Shown one piece after another: positions 1 to 7,288 of a DNA stretch of 28,141 nucleotides. Source of the stretch: Muribaculaceae bacterium (GTDB lineage: Bacteria; Bacteroidota; Bacteroidia; Bacteroidales; Muribaculaceae). Under the pieces are notes generated by a model. That model was not told the DNA's origin. It searched no databases and was given only the letters and a program-made list of their open reading frames with translations. The translations under genes were made by a program, and so were the position numbers. The DNA lies in the NCBI GenBank assembly GCA_016292745.1, contig JAEDFO010000028.1, positions 1-28,141 on the forward strand, given 5' to 3'. Position 1 is the first letter of the stretch, and each line of letters opens with the position of its first letter.

Positions 1-2
1 CA

Positions 3-437
3 ACCCCTGACGGCGTTACCTACGGTGTACGCACCGATATGCAGAACTGGATTTTCCTCGGAAACTCACAGACTACTTTCAACAGCGACGGCGAAGGCGT
101 ATACAACTACACCGATGGCCTTTACGGCATCCAGTTCGATATCGAGAACATGAAGGCTTCTTTCATGATGACCAACATCAAGTTTGTTGAGAAAATGCCT
201 GCCTTCGAGAACATGATTTTTGAAAAACTCGACGTTGAAAACACCCCTAACGGCTTCCGTATCACCGGCGACAAGTTCACTCCGAAAATCGGAAGCGACC
301 CATATCCAAAGTACGAAATCACCGACTTTGTGTGCAACCTCAACACTTATGCGCGCACTGCATCGGTTTCGTTCAAATGCATGGGCTTTGAAGTTTCAGC
401 CATTATCAACGTGAAGCCAACCACCGCAGAAAAATAA
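3..437 (+). CDS. C-terminal part of an unidentified protein (5' end outside the window)
   Basis: The reading frame is open to the left edge of the window, and codons before the first internal ATG (position 39) also read as normal protein. The gene therefore begins upstream, and only about 144 residues plus the stop are seen. The visible part is rich in alternating hydrophobic and polar residues with many Phe, Tyr, Asn and Thr. It contains DGxY/DGLYG turns and ends in a strand-like segment, suggesting an all-beta domain. Small exported calycin-like beta-barrel proteins of Bacteroidales look like this, but I cannot name a family with certainty. A strong terminator follows 34 bases after the stop, so this is the last gene of its transcript. 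Function unknown. Confidence 0.75.
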   Translation, partial: TPDGVTYGVRTDMQNWIFLGNSQTTFNSDGEGVYNYTDGLYGIQFDIENMKASFMMTNIKFVEKMPAFENMIFEKLDVENTPNGFRITGDKFTPKIGSDPYPKYEITDFVCNLNTYARTASVSFKCMGFEVSAIINVKPTTAEK

Positions 438-470
438 TACCCACCAATAGATAGTTTGAATTAAACCACC

Positions 471-511
471 AGTGGCTGCGCCGGAACATTTTCCGTCGTA
501 GCCACTTTTTA
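471..511 (+). terminator. Rho-independent terminator
   Basis: A ten-base arm at 471-480 pairs with 497-506 (one G-U pair) and is followed directly by a T run. It ends the transcript of the partial gene at the left edge. Confidence 0.85.
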
Positions 512-556
512 TAGCCTTTTAACGATTTCCATTCAGCAAATACCATTAAAAACAAT

Positions 557-564
557 TACATTTG
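557..564 (+). promoter_or_regulatory. Bacteroidota -7 promoter element (TACATTTG)
   Basis: Matches TAnnTTTG exactly and lies 29 bases before the start of the secreted hydrolase-like gene, after the preceding terminator. No convincing -33 element was seen. Confidence 0.55.
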
Positions 565-592
565 TCCATAAACCCTATCAACAACCATCAGT

Positions 593-2572
593 ATGAGACA
601 TCTATATTTATCGATACTATCATCACTGTTGTCGGCATTGAGCATAAGCGCCGGCAGCATAGCCATCCGGCAATCATCAACGCCTGGCAAACTCACTGTA
701 GTCGATGGAACGTCGGCAATAGCCACAATCGGAATAAGCACCAACGGAGGCTCGCCTTTCAAATTCGATGTCACATCGGCAAAAGTAAGCAAAATATCCG
801 AGCGCACTTACCAAATTGACTATCGGATTACCGCCCGCGAGAATTCCGACGATGCACGCATTGCTATAGGTCTCAGTATCCCTATGGCCTCCGACTTCTG
901 GATGATTCCGGCCATATCATACAACGGCAACCACTGGGGACGCGGTCTTGAGCCTAAAGGGGCACAGGAAAACGGAGCTTGGCGCAGCTACTCGTCGTGC
1001 CGCACTCCGATTCCCGGCGCCATGTACAGCGAATCGGGCAATTATGCATTCGCCACTTGGGCCAATGCTCCCGCCAACGAATCAAAACGATTCTCGTGCT
1101 CACTGCAGCCCGACTCGGCCAGCACACGCCAACTCATCCTATGGCCCGAAGAGGAACAGCCTACAATGTATTCGGCACGCGACAAGTATGCCGAACCGTT
1201 CCGCCGCACAGCATCTCTCAAGGCGGGAGAAAGCCTCGATTTCACTATCTACGTCAACATTTCCCCCCGCGAACCTCACCACGGTGCAATACAATCATTC
1301 CTAACAGATGCATGGAGCCTGGCCAAGCAACCCAAGATAAAGATTTTCAATGTCGACAAGCTATGGGACCTCGGCATACGCTTTGTCAAGGAATCGCTGT
1401 GGGCCACCGAAGGAAGCTACCGAGGCTTGAGCATCGGTCTGGTGCTCAACGACAAAGGGCAATGGAAGCAACGCGATGTAGCCAAATATGAGATAGGCTG
1501 GTGCGGCCAGAATGCATCGTTTGCCATCTCACTGATGGCCGACTATCTGAAAACCGGCTCGAATGAATCGCTCGACAAGGCTCTCGCCACCCTCGACACC
1601 TGGGCCAACAATTGCATACTGCCAAACGGCTTGTTCATAACCCATTACGACGATATTCTATACGGCACGAAAGGTGTGCTCGACGGCTGCAACCTCGGCA
1701 CTGCCGCCACAAATTTCTTCGAGGCTTATAACATGGCCAAGCAATGTGGAGCAAATAAGCCTAACTACCTGAAAGCCGCCTACGGAATATGCGATTTCAT
1801 GCTTGCAGACCAGCAACCCGACGGATGCTTCGGCAAAGGTTGGGACTACGACGGCAAATGCCTTTACCGCGAGGGCACAATAGGATGTTTCATAGTGCCG
1901 GCCATGATTGCCGCTTATCACCAGAGCAACGACAACCGCTACCTGGAATCGGCCAAACGTGCATTCAAATTCTATATGGACGAGCTTAAACGCAACGGAT
2001 ACTCAACTGCCGGAGCACTCGACACGTGGTGTATCGACAAAGAATCGTCAATAACCCTTCTCCGCTCGGCAATCAGGCTATACCGCATAACCAACGACCA
2101 CACATACGTCGACGATGCCGTTCTCACATCATACTACCTGTCGACATGGCTATGGCACTACGACGAGAAGTATCCCAAAAGCGACGTCTTCACCCGCTAC
2201 GGATACCACACTTTTGGCGCAACCAGTGTATCGACACAGCACCATCACCTCGACGTGTATGCACTCTACTGGGTGCCTGAATGGATTGAGCTGGCCGAAA
2301 TCACCGGCGACAAGCAGTGGCACGACAAAGCCATGGCAATATGGTACAACAGCAACCAGCTGATATCGGACGGAACCACCAAGGTGTACGACATAGTACG
2401 ACCTGCCGGCTCGCAAAACGAAGCTTACTTTGAATCGTACTGGGGATTTGGCCTCGACGACACTGTGGGCAAAGAATTCAGGAGAATCAACAACTGGCTT
2501 GTGGCATGGCCATGTGCCTTCAGGCTGGAAACCATCCGCCGCTCACACAAGTATCTGAGCCAAAAGAATTAA
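593..2572 (+). CDS. Exported (alpha/alpha) barrel protein, probable glycoside hydrolase or lyase
   Basis: This 659-residue protein starts with a Sec signal peptide (hydrophobic stretch about residues 4-20, ending near ISAGS). Residues about 25-225 look like a beta-sandwich. From about 235 to the C-terminus the sequence is helical, with repeated hairpin units rich in aromatic and acidic residues (GWCGQN, THYDD, DGCNLG, DTWCIDKES, TRYGYHTFG). This layout is typical of six-hairpin (alpha/alpha)6 carbohydrate-active enzymes such as GH88/GH105-like or heparinase-like proteins. I cannot assign a CAZy family or catalytic residues; acidic residues in the conserved-looking segments THYDD and DTWCIDKES are candidates. 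The gene is monocistronic, with a promoter element 29 bases upstream. Its stop overlaps the stop of the convergent metal transporter gene. It probably acts on a polysaccharide in the periplasm or at the cell surface. Confidence 0.7.
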   Translation: MRHLYLSILSSLLSALSISAGSIAIRQSSTPGKLTVVDGTSAIATIGISTNGGSPFKFDVTSAKVSKISERTYQIDYRITARENSDDARIAIGLSIPMASDFWMIPAISYNGNHWGRGLEPKGAQENGAWRSYSSCRTPIPGAMYSESGNYAFATWANAPANESKRFSCSLQPDSASTRQLILWPEEEQPTMYSARDKYAEPFRRTASLKAGESLDFTIYVNISPREPHHGAIQSFLTDAWSLAKQPKIKIFNVDKLWDLGIRFVKESLWATEGSYRGLSIGLVLNDKGQWKQRDVAKYEIGWCGQNASFAISLMADYLKTGSNESLDKALATLDTWANNCILPNGLFITHYDDILYGTKGVLDGCNLGTAATNFFEAYNMAKQCGANKPNYLKAAYGICDFMLADQQPDGCFGKGWDYDGKCLYREGTIGCFIVPAMIAAYHQSNDNRYLESAKRAFKFYMDELKRNGYSTAGALDTWCIDKESSITLLRSAIRLYRITNDHTYVDDAVLTSYYLSTWLWHYDEKYPKSDVFTRYGYHTFGATSVSTQHHHLDVYALYWVPEWIELAEITGDKQWHDKAMAIWYNSNQLISDGTTKVYDIVRPAGSQNEAYFESYWGFGLDDTVGKEFRRINNWLVAWPCAFRLETIRRSHKYLSQKN

Positions 2573-3372
2573 AGGGCTACAAGACCAAATGCCATTATCG
2601 CCATTCCGGCAATCACGCCGGAAATGGCAAAATGGTGATGTCCGTATCGCTCACTGCTGGGCAGCAGCTCGTCGAATGAAATATAAACCATAATACCCGC
2701 CACAAAGGCCAACAGCAATGCACCCAGTTCATTGCTCCAGAACGGCAACAGGAACAATGCGCCGAAAGCTGCCCCAAGCGGTTCGGCCATACCCGATGCA
2801 AACGAAGCCAAAAACGCCTTGCGGCGGCTACCGGTGGAATGAAGCACCGGCACTGCCACGGCTATGCCCTCAGGAATGTTGTGGATGGCAATGGCCACCA
2901 CAATAGGCAATGCCACAGTTACATTCTCAAGAGCCGACGCAAATGTGGCAAGGCCCTCAGGGAAATTGTGCACGCCGATTGCCAACGACAACAACAGCCC
3001 AGTGCGCCCCATCCTTTTTCCGTTCTGATGCTCAAGCATCTCAAACGGATGCGACTCGTGCAAGTTCTCTTCTTCAGGAATAAGGAAATCGATAAGCGCA
3101 ATCAGCGCCACGCCGGCAAAGAACGCCGCCAGCGATATCAGCTGAGCAGTTTTGGCCTCGTACGACACCGAGAAAGCCGCAATACATTCGGGCAGCAGGT
3201 CGACGAGCGACACATACACCATCACCCCACCCGACAAGCCAAGGGCAAACGACAGAAAACGAGTGTTCGAGGCACGTGTAACCATCGACATCAAGCCACC
3301 GATTCCAGTCGACAAACCAGCCACCGCAGTGAGCGCCAAAGCCACCAAAACAGGTTCGCTGAACAGTTCCAT
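2569..3372 (-). CDS. zupT: ZIP-family divalent metal (zinc) transporter, ZupT type
   Basis: This is a 267-residue polytopic inner-membrane protein of the ZIP family, importing Zn(II) and possibly other divalent metals. The two metal-binding helices are clear: HNFPEG and, about 40 residues later, HNIPEG. Further membrane helices are seen at the start (VLVALALTAVAGLSTGIG) and end (FAISGVIAGMAIMAFGLVAL). A short His cluster (GHHHF) sits near the C-terminus. The frame is open upstream to position 3444. However, the promoter element at 3410-3417 lies inside that extension, and the family normally begins at MELF..., so the start at 3372 is preferred. It converges on the hydrolase gene and its stop overlaps that gene's stop. 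It is divergent from the ECF sigma operon, with only 82 bases between the two starts. Confidence 0.93.
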   Translation of the reverse strand: MELFSEPVLVALALTAVAGLSTGIGGLMSMVTRASNTRFLSFALGLSGGVMVYVSLVDLLPECIAAFSVSYEAKTAQLISLAAFFAGVALIALIDFLIPEEENLHESHPFEMLEHQNGKRMGRTGLLLSLAIGVHNFPEGLATFASALENVTVALPIVVAIAIHNIPEGIAVAVPVLHSTGSRRKAFLASFASGMAEPLGAAFGALFLLPFWSNELGALLLAFVAGIMVYISFDELLPSSERYGHHHFAISGVIAGMAIMAFGLVAL

Positions 3373-3409
3373 AATTCTTAATAATTTAGAAAAATAATGT
3401 TTCCGTATG

Positions 3410-3417
3410 CAAAAATA
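3410..3417 (-). promoter_or_regulatory. Promoter -7 element (TATTTTTG) of the ZIP transporter gene
   Basis: Read on the minus strand this matches TAnnTTTG exactly, 37 bases before the preferred ATG at 3372. It fixes the start choice, because the longer frame would begin upstream of the promoter. Confidence 0.65.
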
Positions 3418-3429
3418 AAATATTTCTCT

Positions 3430-3437
3430 TAACTTTA
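3430..3437 (+). promoter_or_regulatory. Possible promoter -7 element of the ECF sigma operon (TAACTTTA)
   Basis: Seven of eight positions match TAnnTTTG (last G is A), 17 bases before the sigma factor start. An ECF sigma factor often recognises its own, different promoter, so this may not be the only one in the 3373-3454 gap. Confidence 0.35.
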
Positions 3438-3454
3438 CACACAAACAACAAGCA

Positions 3455-4006
3455 ATGGCTTCATATAACTATAACGAACCTCTAATAGTAGAGCACCTTA
3501 AAAACCCGGACACATGCCGCAAAGCGTTCGAGGAGGTCATTGCACATTACACCGAACCGCTTTATTGGCATATCAGAAAGCTGGTGATATCGCACGACGA
3601 CGCCAACGACATTCTCCAGAACACCTTTCTGAAAGCGTGGAGCAACATTGAATACTTCCGCGGCGACGCCAAGCTGTCGACGTGGCTGTTCAAGATAGCA
3701 ACCAACGAATCGCTCACCTTCCTTGCCAAAGAACGTGTGAGGGCAAATGTCGACATCGAGGACGACTCCTACCTTATAGAGAACATCCAGGCAGATGAAT
3801 GGTTCGACGGCGACGAGCTTCAGGCTAATCTGCAGAAAGCCATCAGCAAGCTGCCCGAGAAGCAACGCCTGATTTTCAACATGCGCTACTTCGACGAAAT
3901 GAAATACGAGGATATATCCGACATTCTCGGCACCACAGTGGGCGCACTAAAAGCCTCGTATCACCATGCGGTGAAAAAAATTGAAAGTTTTTTCGAAAGT
4001 CTTTAA
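3455..4006 (+). CDS. ECF-type RNA polymerase sigma factor
   Basis: At 183 residues this is the normal length for an extracytoplasmic-function sigma factor. Region 2 is recognisable in the middle third (NDILQNTFLKAWSNIEYF, then a GDAKLSTWLFKIATNE segment, the usual -10 recognition part). Region 4 lies near the C-terminus (LPEKQRLIFNMRYFDEMKYEDISDIL, then GTTVGALKASYHHAVKKI, the helix-turn-helix that reads the -35 region). It is followed 34 bases later by a small membrane protein gene and then by a Spy-like periplasmic gene. This arrangement suggests a cell-envelope stress regulon in which the second gene restrains the sigma factor. The specific signal and target genes cannot be read from this window. 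Confidence 0.93.
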   Translation: MASYNYNEPLIVEHLKNPDTCRKAFEEVIAHYTEPLYWHIRKLVISHDDANDILQNTFLKAWSNIEYFRGDAKLSTWLFKIATNESLTFLAKERVRANVDIEDDSYLIENIQADEWFDGDELQANLQKAISKLPEKQRLIFNMRYFDEMKYEDISDILGTTVGALKASYHHAVKKIESFFESL

Positions 4007-4040
4007 ACCATTGCCACGCTGATCAGTCAAATTAGTGATT

Positions 4041-4436
4041 ATGGAAAGAAACGACTCTGAAATATTATCAAAGGTGGGGCGAAATCCCGGATTCAAGGTT
4101 CCCGAGAACTATTTCGCCGACTTTGCCAAGAACATGGCAAGTTCACTTCCTGAGCGCGATTTCACTCCGGAACGACGCACTCTGTGGCAACAGCTTCGCC
4201 CATGGGTGTACATGGCAGCCATGTTTGCTGGCATATGGTGCACAATGTATGTGTTCACATCATTGTCGGGCGCCAATTCATCGGAATTCAACCAATCGAT
4301 AGCCGAAGCTTTCAGCAACGAATCATTTGTCGACGACTTTGTACTCACCAACGACTTTAACGAGTACACTCTTGTAGAGGAATTGTATGCCGACAGTGTG
4401 GATGTGGAAGCCGACACGATTGCCAACGCAGAATAA
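4041..4436 (+). CDS. Small single-span membrane protein, candidate anti-sigma factor
   Basis: This 131-residue protein has a soluble N-terminus of about 53 residues, one membrane helix at about residues 54-76 (WVYMAAMFAGIWCTMYVFTS), and an acidic C-terminal tail rich in Asp, Glu and Asn. The N-terminal segment FKVPENYFADFAKNM resembles a motif seen in Bacteroidota proteins encoded next to ECF sigma genes. A GTG two codons upstream (4035) is also in frame, but the ATG at 4041 is the more usual start. By position (between the sigma gene and the Spy-like gene, gaps of 34 and 12 bases) it is the likely membrane-bound partner of the sigma factor. No ZAS zinc motif (HxxxCxxC) is present, so this is not a classical zinc anti-sigma factor. 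The role is inferred from context. Confidence 0.75.
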   Translation: MERNDSEILSKVGRNPGFKVPENYFADFAKNMASSLPERDFTPERRTLWQQLRPWVYMAAMFAGIWCTMYVFTSLSGANSSEFNQSIAEAFSNESFVDDFVLTNDFNEYTLVEELYADSVDVEADTIANAE

Positions 4437-4448
4437 ACATATCAAGCG

Positions 4449-4919
4449 ATGATAAAACTAAAGAACATATTGGTGATAGCGCTGCTAATGACATCGATGG
4501 CACTTGCTGCCCGCGACAACAACAGCGACAATGACCGCCAAAACAAATGGATGAACGAATACCGCGAATACAAGCAGGAATTCCTGTCGAAGGAAGTTGA
4601 CCTGACTCCATCGCAGAAATCGGAATTCTTCCCGCTCTACAACGAAATGGAGCAGGAAATCTTCAACGTGAACCTCGAGGCTCGAAAGGCCGAGCAGACA
4701 ATATCGCAGAAAGATGATGCATCGAACAACGATTATCTGGAAGCGGCAAAGCTCATGGTTGATGTAAAGACAAAAGAGGCACGCATCGAGACCGAGTATT
4801 TCGAGAAATTTGCCAAGATACTCGACAGCCGCCAGTTGTTTCTGCTCAAACGCGCCGAGACCCGCTTCTCACGCAATATGCTTCAGCACCACAAAGAGGC
4901 TTCACGCCGAACTCGATAA
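4449..4919 (+). CDS. Spy/CpxP-like periplasmic protein
   Basis: This 156-residue protein has a signal peptide (MIKLKNILVIALLMTSMALA), followed by a highly charged, almost entirely helical region. It contains LTPSQKSEFFPLYNEM at about residues 52-67, the LTxxQ-type motif of the Spy/CpxP group. These are periplasmic helical chaperone-like or stress-sensing proteins. The second half is rich in Glu, Lys and Arg and ends in a basic tail (RRTR), as expected for a cradle-shaped helical protein. It is the last gene of the ECF sigma operon, 12 bases after the membrane protein gene, and is followed by a strong terminator. It may act as the output or the feedback sensor of the sigma system; the sequence does not say which. 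Confidence 0.75.
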   Translation: MIKLKNILVIALLMTSMALAARDNNSDNDRQNKWMNEYREYKQEFLSKEVDLTPSQKSEFFPLYNEMEQEIFNVNLEARKAEQTISQKDDASNNDYLEAAKLMVDVKTKEARIETEYFEKFAKILDSRQLFLLKRAETRFSRNMLQHHKEASRRTR

Positions 4920-4950
4920 CAACAATACCACTAACTTTTTCAATGCCATA

Positions 4951-4984
4951 GGAAGTGCGCCGATGCGGCCCACTTCCTTTTTTT
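4951..4984 (+). terminator. Rho-independent terminator of the ECF sigma operon
   Basis: Perfect seven-base arms GGAAGTG (4951-4957) and CACTTCC (4971-4977) are followed by a run of seven or more T. Confidence 0.9.
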
Positions 4985-5025
4985 ATATTCCCTGTGCTAC
5001 TTGCCCACGAAAAAATAAACGAAAA

Positions 5026-5056
5026 TTGGATTGGGCACATTTTTCTATTATTTTTG
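5026..5056 (+). promoter_or_regulatory. Promoter of the pullulanase gene (TTG, 20 bases, TATTTTTG)
   Basis: The -7 element at 5049-5056 matches TAnnTTTG exactly, with a TTG at 5026-5028 at normal -33 spacing. The leader is about 75 bases, longer than for other genes here. I saw no clear riboswitch in it. Confidence 0.6.
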
Positions 5057-5135
5057 CATATGCTTCGCCAAATGAACTGAAGCAACATTAATTAACCGGT
5101 AATACAAACGTTAAATAACCCGTGATTCATATGTC

Positions 5136-7169
5136 ATGAAACTATCACTCAAACCATTAGCCATCGCAACAAGCTTAGTGGTGGCATCATTGCCTATGAA
5201 CAATTCAAACAATGTTTCGGCAGCTGAGGCTTACCCCGAAACCCAATACTCAAACTATCCCGTAGCGCTGTCGTTCGACCGCGAATTCCACTTCAGCAAC
5301 AATGCCGGAGTGTTTGAATTATGGTCGCCGAAGGCACAACAAGCCAAAGTGAACATCTACAGCCGTTACAACGACACGACACCGGAAATGACGGTTGAAA
5401 TGATTCTCGACCCTTCAAACGGAATTTGGCACACCACAGCCGGAACCATAGAATCGCTGATTGGGAAATTCTACACATTCCAGATTAAGAACAACGGCAA
5501 ATGGCTCGACGAAACGCCGGGTATATGGGCACGGGCTTTGAGTGTAAACGGCGAAAAAGCTGCCATAATTGATTTCAACCTCACAAATCCCGAAGGCTGG
5601 CAAGCCGACCATGGTCCAAAGGTGGCACACCAGACCGATGCCATCATTTACGAAATGCATCACCGCGACTTCTCGGTTCATGCCAATTCAGGAATAAAAA
5701 ACAAAGGCAAATTCATTGCCTTAACTGAAAAGGGCACCCGCTCGACAAACGGCGAGCCGACAGGCATCGACCACCTGAAAGAACTGGGAATTACACATAT
5801 CCATATACTCCCTTCGTACGACTTCAACAGCGTTGACGAAACAAATCTGCAAAGCGGCAGCTACAACTGGGGTTACGACCCGATAAACTACAACACCCCC
5901 GACGGCTCGTACTCAACCAATCCATACGACCCAGCCACCCGCATCAAGGAGATGAAGCAGATGATAAAGGCTCTTCACGACGAAGGCCTCGGTGTGGTGA
6001 TGGACGTGGTGTATAACCACACCGCCATTGGCGATGGGTCGAACTTCTCGCTCACAGTTCCCGGATACTTCTACCGTCACCGTGCCGACGGCTCATATTC
6101 CGACGCTTCGGGTTGCGGCAACGAAACCGCCAGCGACCGCATTATGGTGCGCCAGTACATCATCAACTCTGTAAAGTATTGGGCAAAGGAATACCATATC
6201 GACGGATTCCGCTTCGACCTCATGGGCATTCACGATGCCACCACAATGACCCTCGTTGCCAAGGAACTAAAGAAGATTAACCCTAACATTATCATATATG
6301 GAGAAGGCTGGACCGCCGGCGACTCTCCATTGCCCGCAAAAGAGCGTGCGCTGAAGGACAACGCCATGATGATTCCAGGCTGTGCTGTGTTCAGCGACGA
6401 TATTCGCGACGGAATCAAAGGGCACTATAGCAAAGCCGACGACCGTGGCTTTGCAACCGGCAAGATTGGCAACAAGGAAACCATAAAATTTGGAATCGTG
6501 GGCGCAGTAGCTCATCCACAAATCAACTACTCGAAATGCAACAACTCAAAGGCACCTTATGCCATTTCGCCACTTCAAGTGGTTAACTACGTGTCGTGCC
6601 ACGATGACCTCACCCTTACCGACAAACTCGCAGCTTCGATGCCCGAATATTCGGTTGAAGAGCGCCAACGCGCTGCCAAACTGGCACAGACCATAGTGTT
6701 CACCTCACAAGGCATGCCGTTCATGTTTGCCGGCGAAGAGGTATTCCGCGACAAAAAAGGTGTGCACAACTCATACAAGTCGCCCGACGACATTAATGCC
6801 ATCGACTGGAACATGAAGCACGAAAACCGCGAACTCTTCGACTACTACCGCGAACTTATCCGCCTGCGCCGCAGCCACCCTGCATTCCGAATGACCAGTG
6901 CCGACGATGTGGTGAGCCACATCCGTTTCGACAACACCAAATCGGAATCGCTCATTTCATACTCTATCACCGGCAATGCCAACGGCGATTCGTGGAACGA
7001 GATAAAGCTCATATTCAACGGTTCGGATGCCGACATGACAGTTAACGTGAAGCGTGGCGACTGGAAGATAATTGCACGCGGCGGTGTAATAAATGCCGAC
7101 GGAATCGGCTCATGCCAAGGAGGCAAACTCACTGTTGAACACCGTTCGGCACTGATTCTTGCCCGCTGA
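5136..7169 (+). CDS. pulA: Exported type I pullulanase (GH13 alpha-1,6-glucan debranching enzyme)
   Basis: This 677-residue enzyme hydrolyses alpha-1,6 branches of pullulan, starch or glycogen. An N-terminal signal peptide (to about residue 30, VSAAEA) exports it. Residues about 45-150 look like a CBM48-type beta-sandwich. The pullulanase signature YNWGYDP is at 243-249. GH13 motifs follow in order: DVVYNH at 290-295, GFRFD with the expected nucleophile D361, YGEGW with the expected acid/base E390, and VSCHDD with the stabilising D490. All expected catalytic residues are present. The C-terminal part (about 600-677) fits the usual beta domain. There is no SusC/SusD pair or lipobox nearby, so it seems to be a stand-alone periplasmic or extracellular enzyme. 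The next gene lies 119 bases downstream with its own promoter. Confidence 0.93.
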   Translation: MKLSLKPLAIATSLVVASLPMNNSNNVSAAEAYPETQYSNYPVALSFDREFHFSNNAGVFELWSPKAQQAKVNIYSRYNDTTPEMTVEMILDPSNGIWHTTAGTIESLIGKFYTFQIKNNGKWLDETPGIWARALSVNGEKAAIIDFNLTNPEGWQADHGPKVAHQTDAIIYEMHHRDFSVHANSGIKNKGKFIALTEKGTRSTNGEPTGIDHLKELGITHIHILPSYDFNSVDETNLQSGSYNWGYDPINYNTPDGSYSTNPYDPATRIKEMKQMIKALHDEGLGVVMDVVYNHTAIGDGSNFSLTVPGYFYRHRADGSYSDASGCGNETASDRIMVRQYIINSVKYWAKEYHIDGFRFDLMGIHDATTMTLVAKELKKINPNIIIYGEGWTAGDSPLPAKERALKDNAMMIPGCAVFSDDIRDGIKGHYSKADDRGFATGKIGNKETIKFGIVGAVAHPQINYSKCNNSKAPYAISPLQVVNYVSCHDDLTLTDKLAASMPEYSVEERQRAAKLAQTIVFTSQGMPFMFAGEEVFRDKKGVHNSYKSPDDINAIDWNMKHENRELFDYYRELIRLRRSHPAFRMTSADDVVSHIRFDNTKSESLISYSITGNANGDSWNEIKLIFNGSDADMTVNVKRGDWKIIARGGVINADGIGSCQGGKLTVEHRSALILAR

Positions 7170-7188
7170 CCTGCACGATGTCAGATTG

Positions 7189-7246
7189 GCAACAAATGCA
7201 ACAAATTGCAGTGCAAACAGCCGCAATTTGTTGCATTATTTGTTGC
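7189..7246. repeat. Four copies of a 9-base box GCAACAAAT as two tandem pairs facing each other
   Basis: Copies lie at 7189-7197 and 7198-7206 on the plus strand and, inverted, at 7226-7234 and 7238-7246. All are exact. The inner copies form a perfect 14-base inverted repeat (7196-7209 with 7223-7236, 13-base loop). The array sits 20 bases after the pullulanase stop and ends 8 bases before the -7 element of the next gene. It could be an operator for a dimeric or tetrameric regulator or an RNA hairpin. No T run follows, which argues against a simple terminator. Confidence 0.85.
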
Positions 7247-7261
7247 ATTTGGGTAATTTTG
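7231..7261 (+). promoter_or_regulatory. Promoter of the beta-helix gene (TTG, 20 bases, TAATTTTG)
   Basis: The -7 element at 7254-7261 matches TAnnTTTG exactly. A TTG at 7231-7233 gives the usual -33 spacing and lies inside the inverted box array, so a protein bound to the boxes would cover the promoter. Confidence 0.6.
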
Positions 7262-7288
7262 CCGAAGTTTTTTTAATAATCAAACCAT

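Noticed and set aside
7189..7246. The box array as an ordinary terminator of pullulanase
   Set aside because: The stem is long enough, but no T run follows on the plus strand and its repeats are organised as four equal boxes; termination remains possible but is not the best reading.
7189..7246. The inverted boxes as an invertible promoter or recombination site
   Set aside because: The arms enclose only 13 bases and the promoter lies outside them, so there is no segment to invert.
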